NCBI GenBank assembly: GCA_965243325.1 | Contig: CBDEUQ010000003.1 | Location: forward strand, 1,302,001 to 1,366,000 | Direction: 5' to 3' | Source of the DNA: JANQOH01 sp965243325 | Lineage (GTDB): Bacteria > Pseudomonadota > Alphaproteobacteria > UBA7887 | DNA: 64,000 nucleotides | Shown: piece by piece, positions 28,884 through 35,969 of the stretch | How positions within the stretch are numbered: the stretch's first letter is position 1 | Layout: the number at the start of each line of letters is the position of its first letter | The notes under the pieces: model-generated | What the model was told of the DNA's origin: nothing | Seen by the model: the letters and a program-made list of their open reading frames with translations, nothing else | Databases searched by the model: none | Translations under genes and position numbers: made by a program

Positions 28884-29464
28884 CGGACCGCCGGCTCCGG
28901 CAGCGGCATCGCCCACATCTTTTCCAGCTTGTAGAACTCGCGCACCTCGGGCTTGAAGATGTGCACGATCACGTCGCCGGCGTCGATCAGCACCCAGTCT
29001 GCCTTCGGCAGACCCTCGATCGACCGCGGCGGCATCCCGCGCTTCTTGAGCCGCTCGGCCAGATGCTCGGCCGCTGCGGTGACGTGGCGGTCCGACCGTC
29101 CGCTGGCGACGATCATGAGATCGGCTATGGAGGTCTTGCCGACGAGATCGATCACGGCGATGTCGTTGGCCTTGTCGTCTTCCAGAGAGCCCAGCGCGAT
29201 GCGCCGGATCGCCTCAGCCCATCGGGATGGCTTGTCGTCGCTGATGGCCGGTCCCCCGTCTGACCCCGCCCGTTTCCGCCGTCTCGCGCAGCGACCGGAG
29301 CCGCGTCGCCGATTCCGGGTGCGGCCGACCGCCGACGAACGCCCATGCGGGCGGCGCGGCGTCGGCCAGACCCCGTGGCCGGGCCCGGCGAAATCGCGCG
29401 AACCGGGCGGCGGCGGGTCCGCGCAACGCCTTGGCAGAATAGGAGGGGCGGTCGAAGACCGCAA
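28880..29464 (-). CDS. rsfS: Ribosomal silencing factor RsfS
   Basis: RsfS binds ribosomal protein L14 and blocks subunit joining when nutrients are short. The family part is the last 115 or so residues: SLEDDKANDIAVIDLVGKTS, then IADLMIVASGRSDRHV and DWVLIDAGDVIVHIF. The start is uncertain. The only standard in-frame start is the ATG at 29464, which would give 194 residues and a 250-base overlap with nadD; its first 75 residues are unlike the family. A non-standard start such as the ATC at 29245 would fit the family length better. Confidence 0.85.
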   Translation of the reverse strand: MRSSTAPPILPRRCADPPPPGSRDFAGPGHGVWPTPRRPHGRSSAVGRTRNRRRGSGRCARRRKRAGSDGGPAISDDKPSRWAEAIRRIALGSLEDDKANDIAVIDLVGKTSIADLMIVASGRSDRHVTAAAEHLAERLKKRGMPPRSIEGLPKADWVLIDAGDVIVHIFKPEVREFYKLEKMWAMPLPEPAVR

Positions 29465-29915
29465 TGGGAAGTGCCCGGAAGAGCGCCGGCCAGCGCCGCC
29501 ACGCCGGCATCTGCGACAGGTTGTCGGCGCCGACGAGCCAGACGAACCGCGCCTGCGGCCACCGCCGCCTGAGTGCGGCCACGGTGTCGACCGTGTAGCG
29601 CGTGCCGAGAATCGCCTCGATCGCGCCGACCCGGATCCGTCCGCGCCCGGCGATGCGCCGCGCCGCCGCGACCCGCGCCGCCAGCGGCGCCATCCCGCGC
29701 GGCGGCTTCAGCGGGTTCTGCGGCGACACCAGCCACCACACCCTGTCGAGTCCGAGATCGCGCAGCGCCCGCCGGCTCACGGCCAGGTGGCCGTCGTGCG
29801 CCGGGTTGAACGAGCCGCCGAACAGGCCGATGCGCGGCCGCCGCCCGAGGCCGGCCGCGAGCACGGCGGCAACGCGGCACAAGCCGGGACGCGGTGAGGG
29901 TCGGTCGGGCTGCAT
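29214..29915 (-). CDS. nadD: Nicotinate-mononucleotide adenylyltransferase
   Basis: A 233-residue enzyme that makes nicotinic acid adenine dinucleotide in NAD synthesis. The nucleotidyl-transferase motif GLFGGSFNPAHDGHL lies at about residues 30-44, SPQNPLKP is the conserved loop, and LVGADNLSQMPAWRRW the substrate site. The end, however, lacks a recognisable ISSTxIR box and reads HPESATRLRSLRE, which is a usual alphaproteobacterial variant of it. It is the first gene of the cluster that leads into rsfS. Confidence 0.93.
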   Translation of the reverse strand: MQPDRPSPRPGLCRVAAVLAAGLGRRPRIGLFGGSFNPAHDGHLAVSRRALRDLGLDRVWWLVSPQNPLKPPRGMAPLAARVAAARRIAGRGRIRVGAIEAILGTRYTVDTVAALRRRWPQARFVWLVGADNLSQMPAWRRWPALFRALPIAVFDRPSYSAKALRGPAAARFARFRRARPRGLADAAPPAWAFVGGRPHPESATRLRSLRETAETGGVRRGTGHQRRQAIPMG

Positions 29916-30003
29916 CGCGGCATGATAACGGTCTGCGACCTTCCCGCTCGAGAAGTAGCTTGGCGGAGGAGAGCGTCCTCGGCAGGCGCCGAGCCAACGG
30001 CGC

Positions 30004-30672
30004 CTATTCGCAGACCACGCCGTCGCCGTCGGCGTCCCGCATGAAACGGTAGGCGGCGTGCCCGCGCGGCACTGGCGCGATGCCGTGCCGCCGGGCCTCC
30101 TTGCAGGTAATTCGCCCATTGCCGTTATCGTCCCAGAGCCGCAGCGCATCGACCGGTTTGACGGGCGCGGACGGCGTCCGTGGTGCTGGCCTTGCGGGCG
30201 CCGGCTTGGGGCGGTCCGTTGCGAAGATCATGTCGGTGCCGGCGCAGCCGGACAGCACACTCTCCAGCGCCAGTGCCTCACTAGGGTCGACCGTGAGGGC
30301 GTACTTGCGCTTGACGGCGACCACGCGGCCCGCGAACCAGCAGCGGTTCATCGGCGGCAGCCACTCGGCGGGGTCCAGGCCGCATTTGCCGGAAATGCCG
30401 CAGCGGTTCACCGCAGGCGCCGCAAGGGTGAGATTGAGCGGGTCGGAGGCGAAGCGCCGGCGGGTTGCGCCGTCGGCGGCGCAGAGCCCGCTGTCATGCG
30501 CCTCGGAGAAGGCGACGATATGTTCAATGTCCGTCTGGCGCGCGTTTGCGAAATATCGTCCCGTGTAGGGTCCGTAAATGCGCCCGCCCATCGACGCGAC
30601 GATGCCGGCCTCGAGCGACTGCGAATAGGGGTAGTCGCCGCGGTCATACGGTTCACAGCGATGTTCCGGCAC
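30004..30672 (-). CDS. Secreted HNH-type nuclease with C-terminal Excalibur domain
   Basis: The region EHRCEPYDRGDYPYSQSLE, then TDIEHIVAFSEAHDSGLC with a catalytic-looking E-H, matches extracellular HNH/GmrSD-like nucleases. The last 45 residues (DALRLWDDNGNGRITCKEA then RFMRDADGDGVVCE) form an Excalibur calcium-binding domain with D-x-D-G-D loops. The first standard start is the GTG at 30672, but the same frame continues upstream as far as 30901 and encodes a signal-peptide-like core, PFLAGILAAAILLTSSTSG, without any ATG, GTG or TTG. The true start is thus missing or non-standard, and the gene may be inactivated. Confidence 0.7.
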   Translation of the reverse strand: MPEHRCEPYDRGDYPYSQSLEAGIVASMGGRIYGPYTGRYFANARQTDIEHIVAFSEAHDSGLCAADGATRRRFASDPLNLTLAAPAVNRCGISGKCGLDPAEWLPPMNRCWFAGRVVAVKRKYALTVDPSEALALESVLSGCAGTDMIFATDRPKPAPARPAPRTPSAPVKPVDALRLWDDNGNGRITCKEARRHGIAPVPRGHAAYRFMRDADGDGVVCE

Positions 30673-30900
30673 GACGACAAGCCCGCGCCAGTTGTCGCCG
30701 GGGGTCCGGGTCCCGGAGGTGGACGAGGTCAGGAGTATGGCGGCGGCAAGGATGCCGGCAAGGAAAGGCGCAGTGTTCGGGCGCCGGCGGCCTGCGGGTG
30801 CCGGTCCGCCGGACCCTGCACAAACGCGCCTCCGATATCCGCGTCCGCCAGGTCGGGGGCGCAGCGGGAAAATTTTACGGAGCGTGCCGGCAAGGCGCCG

Positions 30901-31239
30901 TCAGCCTGCGTCGGAGGCGGCGACGCGCATCTTGCCCCCGGTGCGCGAACGCGGCTGGCGGATGACGATGTCGATATCCCGGCCGAGCGTGGTGAAAAGG
31001 CGTAGCAGCTGCTCCAGCGAATACTCCCGAAAATCTCCACGGAGCAGGCAGGAGACGCCGGGCTGGGCGAGGCCGAGCAGCCGCCCGGCCTTGGCCTGAT
31101 TCATGCCGCGCTGGCGGAAGATGGCATCGATGCGGGCGCCAAGCTCGGCCTGCGCGATGTGCGCATCGGCGTCGGCGATGCCGAGATCGGCGAAGAATTT
31201 GCCGCCGCCGGATTCCGCCGCGGTGTCAGTCACGGTCAC
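30901..31239 (-). CDS. XRE-family helix-turn-helix protein (orphan HigA-like antitoxin)
   Basis: A 112-residue protein with a helix-turn-helix around residues 40-85: RQRGMNQAKAGRLLGLAQPG, then SLEQLLRLFTTLGRDIDIVI. The IDIVIRQPRSR end is typical for the HigA2-type antitoxins paired with Gp49-like RelE toxins. The toxin should lie just upstream, at 31240-31320, but nothing toxin-like is visible there. The start is a GTG at 31239. Its stop codon is in the same frame as the upstream extension of the nuclease gene that follows. Confidence 0.8.
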   Translation of the reverse strand: MTVTDTAAESGGGKFFADLGIADADAHIAQAELGARIDAIFRQRGMNQAKAGRLLGLAQPGVSCLLRGDFREYSLEQLLRLFTTLGRDIDIVIRQPRSRTGGKMRVAASDAG

Positions 31240-31311
31240 GGGACGAGCCTCATTGGTGGGTGCCTCGATGGCGCCGCTCGGCGGGACGAAGCCGACAGCA
31301 CAACTTATACT

Positions 31312-31660
31312 CTACAAGAGCATGCCAAGTTTGGATATGTGCAGGAGCAGCATCAACGGCTCGCGGTCCGGGGAGGGGCGAAAGCCGAACCGGCCGCAGA
31401 ATGCCTTTGCTTTATCGTAAATGGCCTGCGCGACGTTGGTGCGGGCGCCCATGACCTCGGCCGCGGGAAGCCCGCGGCGTGCGGCATCCACGAACTGGTT
31501 GGAGCCGATCCGCGGCCCGGGTAGACGTGATCGACGGCAATCCGTCGGACCAGCATGACCATGACCGGCCTTGGCATGTTGAGTATGGTGCCCGACAACA
31601 TTGTCTCCCCATTGGGCACGAACACGCTGGTTCGGCAGGAGACGAGCTTGACCTTGCCCG
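31312..31660 (-). pseudogene. GNAT-family acetyltransferase (TacT-type toxin), frameshifted
   Basis: Two frames together read as the C-terminal two thirds of a TacT-like GNAT toxin. One frame, about 31510-31625, gives VRRIAVDHVYPGRG, the acetyl-CoA-binding region. The other frame, 31312 to about 31500, gives FVDAARRGLPAAEVMGART, then DKAKAFCGRFGFRPSPDREPLMLLLHI. A shift near 31505 separates them. The N-terminus is not recognisable and no DUF1778 antitoxin is next to it. Not functional. Confidence 0.65.
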
Positions 31661-31782
31661 GGGTCCGGCCTGCCGAACGCCGCCCAGAGCGGTGTGGGGA
31701 AGCGGGGCCGGAGCACCGGTGCAGATCTCGGCTGTTTCCGTCGGGCGACCGAAATGGGGGCCGTGGGCGGCCCGGGGTCGGA

Positions 31783-31944
31783 TCAGGCGACCGGCTCGAC
31801 GCAGCGCGGCTCGTTGTTGGCGATCCGGTTGACCAGCGTGCTGACGGGATGGGGAGTCATTTCGGCTGCCGGATACGCTTCGAGCGGGATTTCCTCGCCC
31901 GCGAGCCAGGGACCGTAGGCCGCCGTCGGCAGGATGACACGCAT
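31783..31944 (-). pseudogene. SOS-response-associated peptidase (SRAP/YedK), C-terminal fragment
   Basis: A 53-residue open frame, MRVILPTAAYGPWL then YPAAEMTPHPVSTLVNRIANN and a terminal EPVA. It matches the end of YedK/HMCES proteins, where RMPVILPPEAWDAWL, a P-V-S-x-x-VN box and a late E-P are conserved. The catalytic N-terminal cysteine and most of the 200-plus residue domain are missing, so it is a relic. Confidence 0.62.
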
Positions 31945-31956
31945 TCGACCGTACCT

Positions 31957-32280
31957 TCAGTCCGTCGAGCGCGGTTCCCTGCCGCCGCCGGGAAAAGTTC
32001 CCGGCACCCTCTCGAAGTACGGATAGCCGAGGTCCTCGTCCTTGAAGGCGCGATAGACGCTGTAGGCCAGCAGGTCGGCCAGCTCGAACCGGCCCTTGCC
32101 CTGGCCTGACATCAGGCCAGCGAGTTCCAGCTTCAACCCGGCAATCTCCGTCTCGAACGGCCGCCACTGGCCCTCGTACATCCCGACGGCGAGCAGAACG
32201 TAGAGCTGGTCCTTCGGCTTCTCCACGGTGCCGGCGGAGGGGTCGCGGGAGCCCGATTCATCGAAGTAGAGGAAGTACAT
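31957..32280 (-). CDS. DUF3800-family protein, internally deleted
   Basis: A 107-residue frame. It starts like DUF3800 proteins with MYFLYFDESGSRDP, which carries the conserved acidic pair, and ends with their C-terminal signature GRFELADLLAYSVYRAF. Whole members are about 200-280 residues; the middle portion is missing and the two ends are joined near residue 60 (LAGLMSGQGKG). DUF3800 proteins have an RNase H-like look and are common in mobile regions. This copy is probably inactive. Confidence 0.6.
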   Translation of the reverse strand: MYFLYFDESGSRDPSAGTVEKPKDQLYVLLAVGMYEGQWRPFETEIAGLKLELAGLMSGQGKGRFELADLLAYSVYRAFKDEDLGYPYFERVPGTFPGGGREPRSTD

Positions 32281-32559
32281 GAGCCGTCCCTTGTCGTCGG
32301 CGGCACTTTATCCCCGGAGCGGACGGACCGCCGATGAACTCGTCATGACCGCCTCGTGGTGCCACTGGAGCGACCGGGGCGGCCGAGGCCACCGCCCCGT
32401 CCGAACGCTCATTCGCCGCTCCCGTCTATTGCGCCGGCACGAGGTCCGTCGGGTCACCACACCGCCGATTACAGAACTCCATCGAGTCTGCCGCACGCGC
32501 CGGCACGCGGCGTTCTCGACCGCCGGCCGCGGTTGTCCCGATCGGTATTTCCGGTGGAC

Positions 32560-32829
32560 GGCCGCCGGGCCCCCGCAGGCATGGCCGGACCTTTTCTGTT
32601 CGAAGGCGCGGGAACAGGCCGCCATTGGGCATGTCCGCCTGAGTGACCGCCGACACGGCTTTGCCTCGCGCCCGCGCTTGGCGAAGGACTGCCCATGATT
32701 GGCAAGCGGCTGGGCCACACCCGGGCGCAGACGACTGCCCGGTACGCCCACCTTGCCCGCGATAGCGTAGAGGCCTCCGCGGCGCGGATTAGCGACAGCA
32801 TCGACAACGATCTCGTCGCTGCTCCATAG
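32560..32829 (+). pseudogene. Tyrosine recombinase remnant (C-terminal catalytic part, frameshifted)
   Basis: The first frame reads HVRLSDRRHGFASR up to about 32670, where intact integrases have VRLHDLRHSFASR. The next frame carries on as ALGEGLPMIGKRLGHTRAQT then TARYAHLARDSVEASAARI to a TAG at 32827-32829, including LGH and the nucleophile tyrosine. The catalytic H of the HxxR box is S here, and the frameshift lies between. The tail is close to that of the integrase at 1180-2361, so the two regions may derive from related elements. Confidence 0.75.
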
Positions 32830-32859
32830 GGAATCCGCACCAGCCCGGTTCAGTCTGCA

Positions 32860-32888
32860 TTGAGCCGACCGCAGCCGTGGCATACATT
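32860..32888 (+). promoter_or_regulatory. Possible sigma-70 promoter of the RES-Xre operon
   Basis: TTGAGC at 32860-32865 and TACATT at 32883-32888 are separated by 17 bases and lie just upstream of the antitoxin ATG at 32895. Each box matches consensus at four of six positions. Confidence 0.3.
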
Positions 32889-32894
32889 CGGACC

Positions 32895-33515
32895 ATGACG
32901 AATCTCCATATCCAGTCCGTTCGCAGTCCGTTCGACGACCCGAGGCTTGCCGCCGCGGCGGTCGGGGCGCTGACGCGCGCCGATGCGATGGGCCTGCTCT
33001 TGAGCCCCGTCACCTGCCTGGACGAATCCGCGATTCAGGGGCTCGAAACGGGCATGGCCGAAGCCGGCATCGGCCGCAGCTTCCTTGCCGAGCTTCACCG
33101 GATGCCGTGCTCCGATGCCGCCCGGCTTTCCACGCTCCTGGAGCAGATCAACGAGGCCCTCGACCAGTCCCCGGCCCCCGCGCACGAATGGCGCACCGTG
33201 CAGGGCGTCCTGGGCGTGGACCTGCTGACCCGCCTCCTCGGCATCTCCCAGTCCAGTGCGCGGCGCTACATTTCCGGCAGCCGCTCCACCCCGGACGCGA
33301 TCGCCGCCCGGCTTCACTTTCTCGCCTTCGTCGTCGGGGACTTGGCCGGCGCGTACAACGACATCGGGGTCCGGCGCTGGTTCGACCGGCCCCGCGAACC
33401 GCTCGACGGCGACACGCCCGCGCAGGCGCTCGGCAACGAGTGGTCGCCGGGCGACGACGGCCCGCGGAGGGTCCGCGATCTCTCCCGGGCACTGGCGCCG
33501 TCGCCGGCGACGTGA
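32895..33515 (+). CDS. Xre/MbcA/ParS-type antitoxin of a RES toxin
   Basis: A 206-residue protein. The central part, GVDLLTRLLGISQSSARRYI, is a helix-turn-helix, and the C-terminal part, DLAGAYNDIGVRRWFDRPRE then L.GDTPAQAL, is the toxin-binding domain of MbcA/ParS/Xre antitoxins (DUF2384). The ATG at 32895 is preferred to an upstream in-frame start by 6 codons. The stop overlaps the toxin GTG by four bases. It likely represses its own operon together with the toxin. Confidence 0.88.
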   Translation: MTNLHIQSVRSPFDDPRLAAAAVGALTRADAMGLLLSPVTCLDESAIQGLETGMAEAGIGRSFLAELHRMPCSDAARLSTLLEQINEALDQSPAPAHEWRTVQGVLGVDLLTRLLGISQSSARRYISGSRSTPDAIAARLHFLAFVVGDLAGAYNDIGVRRWFDRPREPLDGDTPAQALGNEWSPGDDGPRRVRDLSRALAPSPAT

Positions 33516-34051
33516 TCGCCTATCGCCACGCCGATCCCCGTTTTCCCTTTCTGCGGGAGGATTCGTCGCAATCCGCCGGCCGATGGAACGCGCCGGGCGA
33601 GCTGACCCACTACTTCTGCGACACCCCGGACGGCGCCTGGGCGGAGTTTCTCCGCCACGAGGAGATCCGCGACCCGCAGGATCTCGCCACCGTCCGCCGC
33701 GCCCTCTGGGCGGTCGACATCGGCGAAATCCCGTCGCATCGACCGGAACTGCCTCGCGAAACACTGACCGGCGGACCGGAGACCTGGCCGGCATGCCAGC
33801 AGGCCGCCCGGCGGCATCGGGAACATGCCGACGGCATTGCCGCGCCTTCGGCGGCGCTGAAACCGGGCGCAGCCCACGGATGGCGCGTCGACGGCGGCCT
33901 CCAACCCGGCCCCGACCGGGACGGGGAGGTCTTCGCGCTGTTCGGCCGGCGCCCGGACGTCATCGGCTGGGCCGCGACCGCCGACGGCCGTCCGAGCTCG
34001 GACCTCCTCCCCAGGGTCCGACATTTCCGTCCGGATGAACCCGGCCTCTGA
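33512..34051 (+). CDS. RES-domain toxin (NAD+-degrading type)
   Basis: A 179-residue protein that starts VIAYRHADPRFPFL. The RES-family residues are present: the arginine in AYRHAD, the serine/arginine in SAGRWNAPGELTHYF and the glutamate in WAEFLRHEEI. RES toxins such as MbcT and ParT consume NAD+ or transfer ADP-ribose. The GTG start overlaps the antitoxin stop (GTGA), as is usual for the family. The frame is complete, so with its antitoxin this is probably a working toxin-antitoxin pair amid broken genes. Confidence 0.85.
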   Translation: MIAYRHADPRFPFLREDSSQSAGRWNAPGELTHYFCDTPDGAWAEFLRHEEIRDPQDLATVRRALWAVDIGEIPSHRPELPRETLTGGPETWPACQQAARRHREHADGIAAPSAALKPGAAHGWRVDGGLQPGPDRDGEVFALFGRRPDVIGWAATADGRPSSDLLPRVRHFRPDEPGL

Positions 34052-34215
34052 CGCTCACCTGCAATCATGTAGACTGGCTCGATAGTCGGAGCCCTCGAAC
34101 ACGACTACGCCTCCGACCACTCACATTTGTGGTAGACCAATTCAGTGGGAGCAGATCCCGCTCACTTGCAATCTAGCGATCCAAGCCGTTCCCGAAGAAT
34201 AGGGCGTACGCGAAC

Positions 34216-34956
34216 ATGTACACGACGATTCTCGTCATCTGTCTGGTTTCGGCCGGCTTGTCGTTAACATCTTCCCGAGTTGGTCGCCGCAAACCAACAA
34301 AGAGAGGGCAACGTATCACAGACGTCCTTGCTGTCATTCTGTTTTTTGCAGCAATAACCTCGGGATGGTTGGGTTACTGGGCCAGTATCGAGACCGAGGA
34401 CCAAGCATCCGAAACTATTGAAAGAGTAGATAGAGCAGAGGCACAGATTACCGAAATCAGAACGCCGAGGCGTATGGAGCCAGAAGCCAAGCGAATGTTA
34501 GCTGCAAGGCTGAAGGCGTATGCAGGGCAGAAGTACGACATGAGAGTATTCAGAGATCAAGATTCGTTAGAACTGGCAACAACTATCAAAACAATTTTGG
34601 AAGAAGCAGGTTGGGTGTACACGAAGGTGTACCCGAAACATGCAACGCGACGTTACGCGGAGACACGCGACGAGGGTGTGTGGCTAATTTCGGGTACAGT
34701 GGAAACAAGAAGAACCTCCGAAGCTAGGATTGCTCTGCGTGGCGCACTGAATGAAGTCCGTCTGTACGATGACTCGGCGACTCTTGTTCCGATAAATTGC
34801 GTCGAGAGCACCTCGCCGATCGAAGTAGGCGCCAGAATCAAGCGTATCCCCTGCTCCGAGTCGCCAATCCAATCTATCGAAGTTGACTTCATAAACCGTG
34901 ATGAAGTCATACCTGACGATACTCTGGTACTACATGTTGGCAAGGAACGACCGTAG
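34216..34956 (+). CDS. Two-transmembrane protein of unknown function, low GC
   Basis: A 246-residue protein that I do not recognise at family level. Residues 1-18 and 35-55 are hydrophobic (TTILVICLVSAGLSL and VLAVILFFAAITSGWLGYW) and probably span the membrane. A short coiled stretch follows (ETIERVDRAEAQITEI), then a soluble domain with LAARLKAYAGQKYDM, ELATTIKTILEEAGW and IEVDFI. Similar layouts occur in uncharacterised proteins scattered in Proteobacteria. Codon use is plainly richer in A/T than that of the neighbours, a sign of transfer. Confidence 0.7.
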   Translation: MYTTILVICLVSAGLSLTSSRVGRRKPTKRGQRITDVLAVILFFAAITSGWLGYWASIETEDQASETIERVDRAEAQITEIRTPRRMEPEAKRMLAARLKAYAGQKYDMRVFRDQDSLELATTIKTILEEAGWVYTKVYPKHATRRYAETRDEGVWLISGTVETRRTSEARIALRGALNEVRLYDDSATLVPINCVESTSPIEVGARIKRIPCSESPIQSIEVDFINRDEVIPDDTLVLHVGKERP

Positions 34957-35145
34957 TGGTTCAAGCCGGAGCCACATGAGGTAGAAGAGGTGGACTCGTT
35001 AGAGAACAAATCTAGAAATTTGCAAAGGCAGGAACGACGAAAGAAACCGAAAAAACAGGCGGCCGGCTACGACGCTTTAACAAGATCGCTTACCTCCCGA
35101 TGATCGTGAAACTGTTCCGTCACACCTAGGTGCAGACCGGGTCAA

Positions 35146-35927
35146 GTCCGGGAGCTGCTGGATATTTGCTCGGGGTGAGCTGAGGTGCTGGGAGCGTCGG
35201 CGAGGCCGACGTGCTTCTGATATTCGGCGTCAAGGTCGTCTCGGATTGCAGCCGTCTGGCGGCGTTCGAAGTCGGTGATCCGGATGGCGCGCCGGCGCTC
35301 GCTGACGTGGGTCATGGCGGCGAATTTCAGCTTGAGGAAGGGCCGTTGGCCGAACGCATGGGGAAAGGCATCTTGAGGCGGCGTCGCGCCTTGAGGAACA
35401 GGCGCTCGAGCAGGTTCGTCGTCCGGATGGGGCGGCGGTGGTTGATCAGCACCCTGGAGTGCCCGATGCACGCCTCGAAGTCATCCTCGATGCACTGGAC
35501 GGCGCTGGGGACCTCCTTGGCGTAGTCGCGGATCACGTCCTCGGCGAGGTCACGGGCAATGGCCCGTGACGGGCCCGGTAGGCGGCAGTGACTCGCTCCT
35601 TCAACTCGGGCCAGGCATCATCCGGCACCTTGGCCGCGAGTATCCGCATGCGGTGTGCAAGGCAGCGCTGTCGCGCCGAGCCAGGGAAGCAGGTCTCGAT
35701 CGCCTTGACGATCCCCGGCGCGCCGTCGGAGACCACCAGCAGAGGATTGTCGAGGCCCCGGTAGCGCATGTCTTGGAAGAACGCCCAAACTTCCCGTGTC
35801 GATTCACTGTCCGCATCGCCGAGCCGCAAGATCCCGACGCCTCATCCGAGCGGGTGCCGAACCGGAGGACGTTCGTATTCATGTCCTCGGACACACTCAC
35901 GCGAGCATGGCGCTGTGCGACGGCCAC
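35146..35927 (-). pseudogene. IS256-type transposase remnant, multiply frameshifted
   Basis: Three frames together spell a Mutator-type transposase. From 5' to 3' on the minus strand they give LGDADSESTREVWAFFQDM, then LLVVSDGAPGIVKAIETCFP and RQRCLAHRM, then INHRRPIRTTNLLERLF, then FAAMTHVSERRRAIRITDFERR. At least two frameshifts are needed. It is a different lineage from the intact IS256 element at 21.6 kb. No terminal repeats were recognised. It ends 40 bp from the autotransporter gene. Confidence 0.8.
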
Positions 35928-35969
35928 CCGATCCGCGTGGGGCAGTAGTCCGCCGCCGCGAACAATACC

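Noticed and set aside
30901..31320. A complete HigBA-type toxin-antitoxin pair
   Set aside because: The antitoxin-like gene is present, but no RelE/Gp49-like toxin frame was found in the 80 bp before the GNAT remnant.
31412..32167. A 251-residue minus-strand frame across the SRAP and GNAT fragments
   Set aside because: Its residues are the out-of-frame reading of the three recognisable remnants; it matches no family.
32279..32698. A 139-residue plus-strand frame as a gene of its own
   Set aside because: Only its last 40 or so residues are meaningful, and they form the front part of the integrase remnant before the frameshift.
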